DNA of 64,000 bases from NCBI GenBank assembly GCA_947653235.1, contig CANTGH010000001.1:1-64000 (forward strand). The letters run 5' to 3'. Shown here piece after piece: positions 36,052 to 45,071 of the stretch. Made by a program: the position numbers and the translations under genes. Position 1 is the stretch's first letter. Each line of letters opens with the position of its first letter. The notes beneath the pieces were generated by a model. That model was not told the DNA's origin. It worked only from the letters and a program-made list of their open reading frames with translations, and did not search any database. This stretch comes from an uncultured Clostridium sp. GTDB taxonomy: Bacteria > Bacillota > Clostridia > TANB77 > CAG-508.

Positions 36052-37867
36052 TTACTTTTCTTCATTTAATTTTAACACAGCCAAAAATGCTTCCTGTGGA
36101 ACTTGCACATTTCCAATTTCACGCATTTTCTTTTTTCCTCGCTTTTGTTTTTCAAGCAATTTCTTTTTTCTGGTAATATCGCCTCCATAACATTTGGCTA
36201 ATACGTCTTTTCGCATAGCAGAAATCGTTTCACGTGCAATAATTTTTCCACCTACAACTGCTTGAATTGGGACTTCAAATAATTGCCTTGGTATAACGGT
36301 TTTTAGTTTCTCCGCCATTTTACGTCCACGTTCATAACTAGAATCCTTGTGTACAATAAATGACAGTGCGTCAACTGCTTCATTATTGATGTGTAAATCT
36401 AATTTGACCAAATCTGCTTTTCGATATTCTTTAAATTCATAATCCACTGAAGCATAACCTTTGGTTTTGGACTTTATGGTATCGAAAAAATCATAAATAA
36501 TTTCACCAAGTGGCAAATCGTATTCAAGTGTTACTCTTGTTTCATCCAAATAGCGCATATCCATGTATGTGCCACGCCTTTCTTGGCACACTTTCATAAC
36601 ATTTCCGACAAATTCTTTCGGAATCATGATTTCTGCTTTCATAATCGGTTCTTCCATCATACGAATTTGAGTTATTGGTGGTAAATCAATTGGATTGTAT
36701 AATTCCATGATTTCTCCATTGGTTTTATGAACTTTATAAATAACAGAGGGTGCAGTCGTGATTAAACCAATATCAAATTCTCGCTCCAATCGTTCTAAAA
36801 TAATTTCCAAATGCAAAAGTCCTAAAAATCCACATCGAAATCCAAATCCTAATGCTGCTGAAGTTTCTGGTTCATAATTGAGTGCCGCATCGTTTAGTTT
36901 TAATTTTTCTAACGCCTCTTTTAATGGTTCATATTCGCTTCCGATCTATGGGATACATACCGCAATAAACCATTGAATTGGCTTTTTTATAACCTGGTAG
37001 AGGCTCTGGTGCTGGATTGTTTTTCAAGGTAATGGTATCTCCCACCTGTAAATCAGAAATCGTCTTTACACTAGCTGAAATATAGCCTACTTCACCTGCT
37101 GTTAATTCGTTTACAGCTTGATAACTCCCTGCTTTGAAATAACCAACTTCTGTCACAGTAAAGATTTTTCCAGTTGCCATAAATAAAATCTCATCGTTTG
37201 GTTTTACCGTTCCATTTTTTATTCTAACATAACTCAAAGCCCCTTTGTAATTATCATAGACTGAATCAAAAATTAAGGCTTGTAAGGGATTTTGTGCTTT
37301 TCCTGAAGGAGCTGGAATATCTGTTATAATTCTTTCTAAAACTTCTTCTACATTCAAACCTGTTTTGGCAGAAATACACGGAGCATTTTGAGCTGGAATA
37401 CCAATGATTTCTTCAATTTCACTTTTGATTTCATCTGGTCTTGCATTTGGCAAATCAACTTTGTTGATGACTGGCAAAATTTCTAAATTATCCTCCAACG
37501 CTAGATAGACATTAGCAAGCGTTTGTGCCTCTACTCCTTGCGTGCTATCGACTACCAAAATAGCACCTTCACAAGCAGCTAAACTACGTGATACTTCATA
37601 ATTAAAATCCACATGACCTGGTGTATCAATTAAATTAAATTCGTAAATTTGACCATCTTTAGCTTTATAATTCATTCTAACAGCTTGCGATTTGATGGTA
37701 ATTCCTCTTTCACGTTCAATGTCCATATTATCAAGCACTTGTGCTTCCATTTCACGTTCAGATAGTGCTCCTGTCATTTCAATCATTCTGTCAGCTAGCG
37801 TGGATTTACCATGATCGATGTGAGCAATGATACTAAAGTTTCTAATTTGTTTTTGTTTGTCTTGCAA
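36052..37867 (-). CDS. lepA: elongation factor 4 (LepA), CGG +1 shift
   Basis: A ribosome-bound GTPase. G-domain motifs: [15 protein letters not shown] (residues 14-28), [21 protein letters not shown] and [11 protein letters not shown]. The zero frame stops four codons into [16 protein letters not shown]. Skipping the C of CGG at 36943 gives [20 protein letters not shown], which continues through [20 protein letters not shown] to the C-terminal frame (VRQL-type end with [19 protein letters not shown]). The join gives 308 + 296 = 604 aa, the exact family size. The missing 37 residues between the two called frames are present in the DNA in the correct phase. Confidence 0.95.
36941..36943 (-). 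other. CGG +1 recoding site 10 (LepA)
   Basis: GAT-CGG-A: skipping the C at 36943 gives GAT-GGA-AGC-GAA (D-G-S-E). GAT cannot re-pair in the +1 frame (ATC), so peptidyl-tRNA slippage is unlikely. Confidence 0.93.
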
Positions 37868-37953
37868 AATGTTTTCCTCCGTTTTTTTCTTTTTCTATTA
37901 TTATAACAATGATTCTTTGAAAATGCAATTGTTTTACTCATTTTTACACGAAA

Positions 37954-38658
37954 TTATTCCATAACTTCCATAGCATCTGATGTATGCAATCCTTCTAAAT
38001 TATAATACGTATCTGGTACTTCTCCTACAATAATAGCTTCTGTTAATAAAACTTTTGAATCAATATTTTGCCCAAAAGAGCCAATGGGCGTCAAAATACC
38101 AATAGAAGTGTTTAATTCCAAATAAATCTTATGTAATGTTTGATTAATTCCAACGCTTTCAAACTCAGATTTGACTTGCGTCTTGATGGCTCCTGCTGTT
38201 TCTAGTTCAATGTCAAATTTGGGACCTAGATTTTTTAGAATACTTATTCCACTTACGCTTCCATAATTAATATATACCATTGTGGTTGGCGTTTGGTCAA
38301 TTTGGTTTTGAATGTTTTTTATTATTTGGCTTATCATTTGATTTAGCAAAATGGTGTTTGCTTGCATTAAGGTAATCTTTCCACTTTCATCTTTTTCCAT
38401 TTTTACAAAATCCTGATAGGAATATCCTTTCATTCTATTTTCAACTTCATCATTTATAATATGAGTCGCTTTGGAAATTGCTGCTGTTTTACAGCTTGCC
38501 ACAAAAATTGGATAAGAAGCCATAATAAAACTCCCCATAGCAATTATAAGAATACCTATCACAAGATAGAACAATAGTTTTATTTTATTTCTTTTTTGTT
38601 TTTGTTTTCTCTTTATCATTGGAATTCGAATTCTTCTTCTGGAATAGATTTTATCCAT
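37954..38658 (-). CDS. yunB: sporulation protein YunB, 234 aa
   Basis: A sigma-E-type mother-cell sporulation protein of unknown mechanism. The start ATG 38658 has GGGAGA upstream. A basic N-terminus (RKQKQKRNKIK) is followed by one membrane helix (about residues 28-50), then an extracytoplasmic domain with TTMVYINYGSVSGISILKN (about 135-153), LGPKFDIELE and IGILTPIGSFGQNIDSKVLL, typical of the family. It sits between sipL and lepA on the same strand and is probably expressed separately, since a hairpin lies between it and sipL. Confidence 0.9.
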   Translation of the reverse strand: MDKIYSRRRIRIPMIKRKQKQKRNKIKLLFYLVIGILIIAMGSFIMASYPIFVASCKTAAISKATHIINDEVENRMKGYSYQDFVKMEKDESGKITLMQANTILLNQMISQIIKNIQNQIDQTPTTMVYINYGSVSGISILKNLGPKFDIELETAGAIKTQVKSEFESVGINQTLHKIYLELNTSIGILTPIGSFGQNIDSKVLLTEAIIVGEVPDTYYNLEGLHTSDAMEVME

Positions 38659-38683
38659 AATTCGTTCTCCCTAAAAATTTAAG

Positions 38684-38712
38684 AAAAGCAAGGTTTAAGC
38701 CTTGCTACTATC
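38684..38712 (-). terminator. terminator after sipL
   Basis: AGCAAGG-TTTAAG-CCTTGCT is a 7-bp hairpin with TTTTCTTAAATTTTT beyond it on the minus strand. Confidence 0.65.
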
Positions 38713-38713
38713 T

Positions 38714-40186
38714 TTATTTCATAATATATAATTTTTCTCCTACATTAATTTTACTATTATCTTGTAAATTATTAGTTTTGATAATACTATCCATAGTTAC
38801 TTTGAAATCTCTGGCGATATTCCAAATTGTATCTCCGTCTTTTACAAAATAAACAATCATTGCATAATCGTTTTCTTCTTGACATTCTTCTTCTTGAATA
38901 TCATCAATCATACGAATCGTTTTGGTATTAGTACCATTTGGTTTTAGTTCTAATTCAACATCACAAACCACATCCTCATTATTTAATTGGAAATGTTTTT
39001 TAGCAATATGGATTTGAATATCGTCTGTATCACACTCTAATTTTGCCATAAAAGGAAGTTTTGCTGTTTTCATTCCTAAATTATTTCCTGTATCAAAATA
39101 AATATCTAGTCCTAATTCTCCTTCATAATTAGCACCTGTTCCCATTGGTGTCTTATTGGTAATAGTTGCTCTACAATCAACATCATACAAAGAACGAATA
39201 TCTTCTACTAAAACACTTTGATTAATATTTACGTTTTCTACTGTACTTTGTGTTTGCGTTTGAATTTCAATTGTTTTTTGGCTAAAAGTTACATTTTTGT
39301 GAATCCCATACATATCTTGCACCATTTCAATTGTCTTTTTTTGACACACTTCACACGTGACTTCAAAATCAATTTGGCAATTGATACTTTTCATTTCCTT
39401 TGCATTTGGCTTAAAATTCATATTACGTACTTTATAATGAACATTACAAATATCTTCTTCTGTTACCTTTTCCATATCAATAAAATTCATGATTGGAATA
39501 GTGGCTTCTGCTTTTCCGATTTTTCCACTTTCTGTCATATACAACATTTTTACATTAACATCTGCTTTTGACAAAACTTTATGATAACTTATTTTATTTT
39601 CGAAGTTAGCAATCGAAATATCACTTTTCAACAAATCTAAAATCATATCCGTTTCATCAACACTAATATCCTCTTTTAATGAACTTTTAATCGTATTAGT
39701 TGCCACAAGTGCATTTAGTTCGACCATTTCTTGCAATTTTTCAACACCTGTTAATGTATTCAAATCTTCCATATATTCAATATTTTCACATTCAAAAAAG
39801 TTAAAATGGATTTTTAAACTAATCGATACTGTAATTTTTCTTTCATTTAAAACTTTGGTATCCATTTTTACAATCTCAATTCTATATTGTGTTGACATTT
39901 GACTATTAAAAATCGTATCTTCTATAAAATCCATAAAATCCAAAGTCGTTTGAATACATTTTGTTTCTCCATTATCCGATAAATAGACAATATGAGTATC
40001 GATGTTGCCATCAAATCTATATTTTCCTTCTTCGCAATCTTCTTTGTAAATGTATGGATTGGAATTGGTACCAATAATATTGACAATATCTGGTTTGCTA
40101 TCTGGAACTATAATATCCCCTTTGACTTCTATATTTTTTAGCTTTTCTGTCATTTTTTTGTTGATTGCTATTGTGTTTTTTTCCAT
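38714..40186 (-). CDS. sipL: SipL-type spore coat morphogenetic protein (SPOCS + LysM), 490 aa
   Basis: Clostridial SipL, the functional counterpart of SpoVID, links the SpoIVA basement layer to the coat. Repeated DUF3794/SPOCS domains cover about residues 15-430 (for example VKGDIIVPDSKPDIVNIIGT near the start, YNLGMK-type strand pairs later). A LysM domain closes the protein (about 442-490; VKDGDTIWNIARDFKVTMDS, INVGEKLYIMK). Length is close to C. difficile SipL (about 510 aa). It is strong evidence for a sporulating clostridial host. Confidence 0.9.
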   Translation of the reverse strand: MEKNTIAINKKMTEKLKNIEVKGDIIVPDSKPDIVNIIGTNSNPYIYKEDCEEGKYRFDGNIDTHIVYLSDNGETKCIQTTLDFMDFIEDTIFNSQMSTQYRIEIVKMDTKVLNERKITVSISLKIHFNFFECENIEYMEDLNTLTGVEKLQEMVELNALVATNTIKSSLKEDISVDETDMILDLLKSDISIANFENKISYHKVLSKADVNVKMLYMTESGKIGKAEATIPIMNFIDMEKVTEEDICNVHYKVRNMNFKPNAKEMKSINCQIDFEVTCEVCQKKTIEMVQDMYGIHKNVTFSQKTIEIQTQTQSTVENVNINQSVLVEDIRSLYDVDCRATITNKTPMGTGANYEGELGLDIYFDTGNNLGMKTAKLPFMAKLECDTDDIQIHIAKKHFQLNNEDVVCDVELELKPNGTNTKTIRMIDDIQEEECQEENDYAMIVYFVKDGDTIWNIARDFKVTMDSIIKTNNLQDNSKINVGEKLYIMK

Positions 40187-40279
40187 AAAAAAATCCTCCC
40201 TTTTGTTATTTTAATGATATATAACATTTATATGGAGGATTTTTAAAAAAATACCTAATTTATAAAATTTTTTTCTTTC

Positions 40280-40657
40280 TTATGCAATTTCAACAGGAAA
40301 ATCTAAATTAGAATCTGGATTTCCTATAATTTTATTTTCTAGATGTTCTGGTGCTAATTTATGTAATTTATTCTTTCTGTCAGCTACATCTGGAATATCA
40401 AGTGGTATGAATTGATTTCCATTAAATATACTGACTTCTACTGTTTTCATAAACAAATCTGTGTAATTATACGAGCCAACACGATTGACTTCATCAAATC
40501 TTACCATAAAATAATCTTTGTATGTTTTTTCAATCGTTGCTTTTCTTTCTTCAGGTTTACTCCTTTTTCCTGCTGGTTCTTTAATAATAATTTTTTGTCC
40601 TGCGTTTTCTCCAATATTTTTTCTCATGTTTGCAATTTCGGCTTTATAAATACCCAT
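40280..40657 (-). CDS. veg: Veg family protein, 125 aa
   Basis: A Veg/DUF1021 protein: a small SH3-like fold around residues 12-78 (NMRKNIGENAGQKIIIKE, then KATIEKTYKDYFMVRFDE and SYNYTDLFMKTVEV). B. subtilis Veg promotes biofilm gene expression. The C-terminus is extended by about 45 residues (DIPDVADRKNKLHKLAPEHL) relative to the 86-residue B. subtilis protein. It stands alone on the minus strand with its own upstream region. Confidence 0.85.
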   Translation of the reverse strand: MGIYKAEIANMRKNIGENAGQKIIIKEPAGKRSKPEERKATIEKTYKDYFMVRFDEVNRVGSYNYTDLFMKTVEVSIFNGNQFIPLDIPDVADRKNKLHKLAPEHLENKIIGNPDSNLDFPVEIA

Positions 40658-40850
40658 TATTCTTACACCACCTATTCCTATGTTTTATTCAATTATTTTA
40701 TATCATAGGAAAAAAGGATTGTCAAAAATGAAATTTGCTCTTAAAAGTCATGTAATCCACTATTTTCAACTGATTGATGGACTTTAAGTGTGATTGTATC
40801 ATTTGTATTACATTTTCATTTCTTTTTGGTAACATTTTGCTTGATACAAA

Positions 40851-40883
40851 ACTCCACCATCTACTATACGCAAATGGTGGAGT
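40851..40883 (-). terminator. hairpin terminator after the 40940 gene
   Basis: ACTCCACCAT and ATGGTGGAGT form a 10-bp stem about 60 bases beyond the stop. The T tract after it is short, so efficiency is uncertain. Confidence 0.55.
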
Positions 40884-40939
40884 TTGTACTTCAAGTTGAA
40901 GATTTACTCTATTAGAGATAGTCTCTAATGTATGTTACA

Positions 40940-42145
40940 TCACTTAATTTCAACAAACCAATCAATTTCGTCAAAATCTAATTCTCGATTAATAAGCACT
41001 ATCGGTTTTTTATAGTCGCCTTTGTATTCTGTAATAGGAACAATTGTAGCTCCTCTGGCAGCATACGCCATACCGACTTCAGCATCTGTAAGCATATCGC
41101 GTGGAGCAATATCCTGAAAGAGTTGCTGGCGCGTTTCCCCAAACTTAGCATCGTCTGCCACATAAACTTGATTAGCATATTTAAGTTTGATAGCAACAGC
41201 ATAATTTGACTCAAAATAAGAATACATAGCCATCATTACTCCACCTGTAAACTTCGTATCCTGAGTAATATTCTCTTTCAGCTCCGTATCACACCAAATA
41301 AAACCTTCATACGCTATCTTTGGAAATCTACCTTCGCACTTGACATCTAATGATACTAATCGATGTCTGTTTCCAATGTAGGCATGTCGCGCTCTAGGAG
41401 CCAATTTACTTGGGTCCTCTTTGCCCTGCATTATCCTTTCAGCATCACGCTGATCGCATATACTGAAAACAGTTTCCCAAGGTCCTTTGTAAGGAATCAG
41501 TTCTTCTATTGGTACTGGTGGCTGAATTGTATCCGCTTCTGGAAAGCTCAGAATATAGTCAAGAACACATTCTTTTAACCACACTGTAAACTCATTGAAT
41601 TTTTCTTCAAGATTGAAGCAAACCGGTTCATCACCTTCAGGTGAATATTCACGTCTCATGTCGTCATCTGCAATCAACTCGTCAGCTCTTACTCCTTGCC
41701 AATACCTTTTTCCGCTGTATCTCAAGTATCTCCGTGGCTGCTTATCCAGTTTAGAATGTACCTTTGTAGAATTCATAAACCACTCTTTATCAGCTTCCCA
41801 ATTCTTACCTACATATAGATAATAGGTTGGTCCTGATTCATCTCCATACACCGTAAGTATTTGCTTTGGAATATAGACTTCATGAAGTGCAGCCGTATCA
41901 TTCCAACGATCATTCAAATTTCCCTGTATACGGCAGAAGTATAACTTGAAATCATCACCAATAATTTGGCGAACCAATTGGTATTTTTCTTCACCTGAGC
42001 CATAAGTATCAAACTCAATGGTTATTCCTGGTACATTCCAGTTCCGCTTTTCGATAGCTTTTACTATCTTTTCAGCAAGTTCATCAAAAGGAAACTGTCT
42101 TGCATGTGGATATAAAAATTTAGGTGTTGTTGTTAATACTGACAT
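40940..42145 (-). CDS. hypothetical protein, probably acquired, 401 aa
   Basis: Starts at ATG 42145 behind a GGAGGGG site. It is a soluble alpha/beta protein, rich in aromatic residues (PRRYLRYSGKRYWQGVRADE, SPEGDEPVCFNLEEKF), with no membrane segment. I do not recognise a family. Base composition is clearly richer in G+C than neighbours, and CGG is used as plain sense at codon 34 (42044-42046, in EKRNW) and codon 138 (41732-41734, in QPRRY). Skipping the C there would stop translation within about ten codons. It therefore behaves as a recently transferred gene next to a tRNA pair, a common insertion spot. Confidence 0.7.
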   Translation of the reverse strand: MSVLTTTPKFLYPHARQFPFDELAEKIVKAIEKRNWNVPGITIEFDTYGSGEEKYQLVRQIIGDDFKLYFCRIQGNLNDRWNDTAALHEVYIPKQILTVYGDESGPTYYLYVGKNWEADKEWFMNSTKVHSKLDKQPRRYLRYSGKRYWQGVRADELIADDDMRREYSPEGDEPVCFNLEEKFNEFTVWLKECVLDYILSFPEADTIQPPVPIEELIPYKGPWETVFSICDQRDAERIMQGKEDPSKLAPRARHAYIGNRHRLVSLDVKCEGRFPKIAYEGFIWCDTELKENITQDTKFTGGVMMAMYSYFESNYAVAIKLKYANQVYVADDAKFGETRQQLFQDIAPRDMLTDAEVGMAYAARGATIVPITEYKGDYKKPIVLINRELDFDEIDWFVEIK

Positions 42146-42167
42146 ATTTTTCCCCTCCTAAAATCTT

Positions 42168-42191
42168 ACGAGGGAATTGCACTCCCTCGTA
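42168..42191 (-). other. 5' leader hairpin of the 40940 gene
   Basis: CGAGGGA-ATTGCAC-TCCCTCG is a strong hairpin that ends about 12 bases before the ribosome binding site. It may control translation or mark a terminator of an upstream transcript. The rest of 42146-42436 shows nothing clear. Confidence 0.5.
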
Positions 42192-42436
42192 TCTTTTATA
42201 TTAGGTTGTGCAATAACCAATCATATACTTATATTATATCATATTTTACATAATTTGTCAATATTTATGTGCTGCATTTCAAAATGAAGTCTGACACTTT
42301 TTCAAAAAAACTATTTTCTCCTTGGTTTTACCCTGATTTTGCTTGATTAACCTATTTTTCTGAAACTGTTGCATTAATGTTTGTTTGAAATATCAAAAAT
42401 AACGAATTCCAATTTCTCGAAACTCGCTATTTTCAA

Positions 42437-42511
42437 TGGCTGGGCTGGTGGGATTCGAACACACGCATGCCAGAGTCAAAGTCTGGTGCCTTACCGCTTG
42501 GCTACAGCCCA
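42437..42511 (-). tRNA. tRNA-Gln (TTG)
   Basis: A cloverleaf starting TGGGCTGTAGCCAAGCGG with acceptor partner CAGCCCA, encoded CCA at 42437-42439, anticodon loop CTTTGAC (TTG) and T arm GTTCGAATC. Confidence 0.95.
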
Positions 42512-42542
42512 ATATATTCTTTTTTGAAACTATTAAAATTCA

Positions 42543-42620
42543 TGGGGTGGAAGATGGGACTCGAACCCACGATCTCCAGTGCCACAAACTGGCGCGTTAA
42601 CCAGCTACGCCACATCCACC
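42543..42620 (-). tRNA. tRNA-His (GTG)
   Basis: Begins with the extra G-1 typical of histidine (GGTGGATGTGGCGTAGC), discriminator C then CCA, anticodon loop TTGTGGC (GTG), T arm GGTTCGAGTCC. Confidence 0.95.
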
Positions 42621-42709
42621 ATTTATTTTTTGCATTTTTATCAATTGCTATTCTATTTTAAATCATTATTTTGAATTTGTCAATAGGAAATTGCATATTT
42701 TTTATATAA

Positions 42710-42742
42710 AAAAGCAAATAGTAAAAACTATTTGCTTTTATC
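42710..42742 (-). terminator. terminator after the HU gene
   Basis: AAAAGCAAATAGT and ACTATTTGCTTTT form a 13-bp stem, 20 bases beyond the HU stop, followed by T-rich sequence on the minus strand. Confidence 0.8.
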
Positions 42743-42760
42743 TCTATTTTGGTTTTTTTA

Positions 42761-43039
42761 TTATTTTTTATTAACTATATCTTTTAAAGCTTTACCAGGT
42801 TTGAATTTTGGAGCTTTTGATGCTGGTATTTTGATTTCTTCTTTTGTTTGTGGATTTCTTCCTTTTCTTGCTGCTCTTTTGATTACTTCAAAAGAACCAA
42901 ATCCAACTAATTGAACTTTATCCCCTTTTTTTAATGTTTCTGTAACTACATCTACAAATGCATTAACAGCCTCCTCTGCACTTTTTTTGGTTGCCCCTGT
43001 TTTTGCAGCGACTGCTGCGATTAATTCAGCTTTGTTCAT
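42761..43039 (-). CDS. hup: DNA-binding protein HU, 92 aa
   Basis: A small basic histone-like dimeric protein that bends DNA. Typical start [20 protein letters not shown] and the DNA-binding arm [20 protein letters not shown] (residues about 55-74) are present. Length is normal (90-92). A strong AGGAGG site precedes it, and a terminator follows, so it is a single-gene unit. No in-frame CGG. Confidence 0.97.
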   Translation of the reverse strand: MNKAELIAAVAAKTGATKKSAEEAVNAFVDVVTETLKKGDKVQLVGFGSFEVIKRAARKGRNPQTKEEIKIPASKAPKFKPGKALKDIVNKK

Positions 43040-43212
43040 TTAATTTACCTCCTAATAGTTTTAAGTTCGTAGATTTTTGCTCTACTACTATCTTTATTCG
43101 CCAAAGTTAGCCAAAATCCTTCTTTTTTTAAAATAATTTTATTTTTTTGTTCATTTTTCAATCTTTTCTGCCTTTATATTTTATTTTTCGCTTGATTTCC
43201 AGTATTTCTTTC

Positions 43213-44836
43213 TTAGGCATAAATTTTCATTTTTTGCAGCAATCGATATAGCTTTTCTCCATTTGGTAACATATAAATATCTTCTTTTGATAAAATTTTA
43301 AATAAAATCACTAACACTATATATACCAAAACTGCAACAATAATCCCTATAATCGTAGCTATTCTTGAGACAATCCCCAACATTAACAAACTCTGGTAAA
43401 TAGCATACGAAACACCAGACATTATAATCGTAACAATCAAAGGTTTTAAAATCAACTTACTGATACTAAAATCTAATTGAACCGTTCTTTTTAACACTAT
43501 ATAAACAATCGTAAATGACACAATATGACAAAGTACAGATCCAATTGCTGCACCATTTTCAAAAATTCCTTCTATTGGAATAAGTGCTAAATTTGCTATA
43601 AATTTGACGAATACACCACACCCTAACGCAATTGCTGGCACTTTGATTTTCCCTAGTCCTTGTAAAGCTCCATTAATCGTTTGAGCAAGTGAAGTGAAGA
43701 TTATTGTAAATGCTGAAATCGCTAGTAATGTTCCTCCTGAACTTGCATTGGGAAATAACAAATCTAAAATCTGTGTAGCATATAAAAACATGCCAAATGT
43801 GCATGGAAGTCCTATTAATATTGTAATTAATAAAGATAAACGCAATCTTTTGTTAATTGTTTCAGTATCGTTTTGTACTCTAGCACTCGATATTGTAGGA
43901 ACCAAAGCTGTTGCAAAAGCAATGTTGAAAGCAAGTGGCATGGAAGTCAAAATGTCTACTTTGGAGCTTAAAATGCCATATTTAGCCTTTGCTGTCGCTT
44001 CTCCAATTAACGGTTTTAAAATTCTTACCACAGTTACTGAATCTATATTTTTATTAATCGCAGAAATAAGTGAACTTAATGAAATTGGGATAGAAACTGC
44101 TAAAATTTTCTTAATAATCGACTTAGCACTTTCTTTTGAAGTCGATTTTCTTCGTTCTTCTGGATTTTTATATTCTTCTTTTCGATTGAGTTTATACAAA
44201 GTAAAAATATACGAAAAACTTAAGAAAGTAGCAAAAGTTGTTGCTAAATTGGCACCTGCTGCCATCAATTCCGTATTAACATTGGTACAAATCGCTACCA
44301 TTTCTACAATAATAATAGTAAGTGTTGTTTTGAATATTTGCTCAACCGTTTGCGATTTAGCAGTAGCAGACATTTTCTGTCTTCCATTAAAATAACCACG
44401 AATAACCGATGCAATAGATACAAAAAAAATCGCTGGTGATAAAGTCATTAAAGTGTATTCTGCCTCTGGAATTTGTAACCAACTATTAGCAATCATCCCT
44501 GCTCCTAAATACAACAATAAAGTCCCACAAAATCCAATCATCGCAAAAGCAACAAAGGCAATTTTAAAAATTCTGTCAGCACCTTTTCTATCTCCGTATC
44601 GCTAATTTTTCCGATACCAATTTTGAAATTGCATTCGGCACACCAATCGATGATAAGGTAAGTAATAACGCATATACTTGATAACCACTCATATAAATCG
44701 CATTCCCATTATCACCAAACCCCTTACGATTGGTTAAATACATACTATATATCAAACCTAATATTTTAATAATCACTTGTGAACACATAAGAGCAAGAAC
44801 ACCTTGCATAAAGCCTTCTTTTTTGTTTTTGGACAT
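43213..44836 (-). CDS. murJ: MurJ/YtgP-type lipid II flippase, CGG +1 shift
   Basis: A MOP-superfamily transporter moving lipid II across the membrane. The first frame (GFMQGVLALMCSQVIIKILG, then GVPNAISKLVSEKLAI) ends at AIRR-stop. Skipping the C of CGG at 44596 gives LAIGDRKGADRIFKIAFVAF and joins the 460-residue remainder with about 12 further helices (SPAIFFVSIASVIRGYFNGR, NGALQGLGKIKVPAIALGCG). The joined length of 540 aa matches B. subtilis YtgP/MurJ (544). The downstream frame's own first ATG lies inside a membrane helix and has no ribosome binding site. Confidence 0.92.
44594..44596 (-). other. CGG +1 recoding site 11 (MurJ)
   Basis: ATA-CGG-A: skipping the C at 44596 gives ATA-GGA-GAT-AGA (I-G-D-R). 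The zero frame stops two codons later at TAG. Confidence 0.92.
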
Positions 44837-45071
44837 GAACTTTACCTCTTTTACTTGTTTATTTTAGTTTTTATTATATTGTTTTTAACAAAATCTTTCA
44901 ATACTTTTTTATAAATATTCTAAAAAAAATCATTTAAGACATAAAAGTTTATATTTTTTTGAATAAAATACCATATTTTTTTACGAAACCTCTTGTTTTT
45001 TTTTCAATTTTGTTAGATAATATAAGTATATGCGTATTTTTAATAATAAAAATAAGAAAGTGGTGAAAACT

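Noticed and set aside
43694..44395. 233-codon plus-strand open frame
   Set aside because: It lies antisense within murJ, which has clear homology; the frame lacks a ribosome binding site and family features.
3142..44596. Eleven frameshifts as sequencing or assembly errors
   Set aside because: All eleven insert a C directly before an in-phase glycine codon. None is a homopolymer slip, and two fall in one small gene. Errors would not respect codon phase or be limited to one trinucleotide. Still to be confirmed on raw reads.
3142..44596. CGG simply reassigned to another amino acid
   Set aside because: A sense reassignment would keep the zero frame, which ends within a few codons at most sites (immediately at HolA, CGG-TAA). 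The homologous sequence continues only in the +1 frame.
3142..44596. Stop-codon reassignment (for example TGA as Trp) to explain the split genes
   Set aside because: The zero frames end at TAA, TAG and TGA alike, and sequence beyond those stops in the zero frame has no family similarity. Intact genes use all three as normal stops.
3142..44596. Pseudogenes in a decaying genome
   Set aside because: Affected genes include essential ones in single copy (murB, holA, murJ), and their downstream parts are well conserved, with no other lesions.
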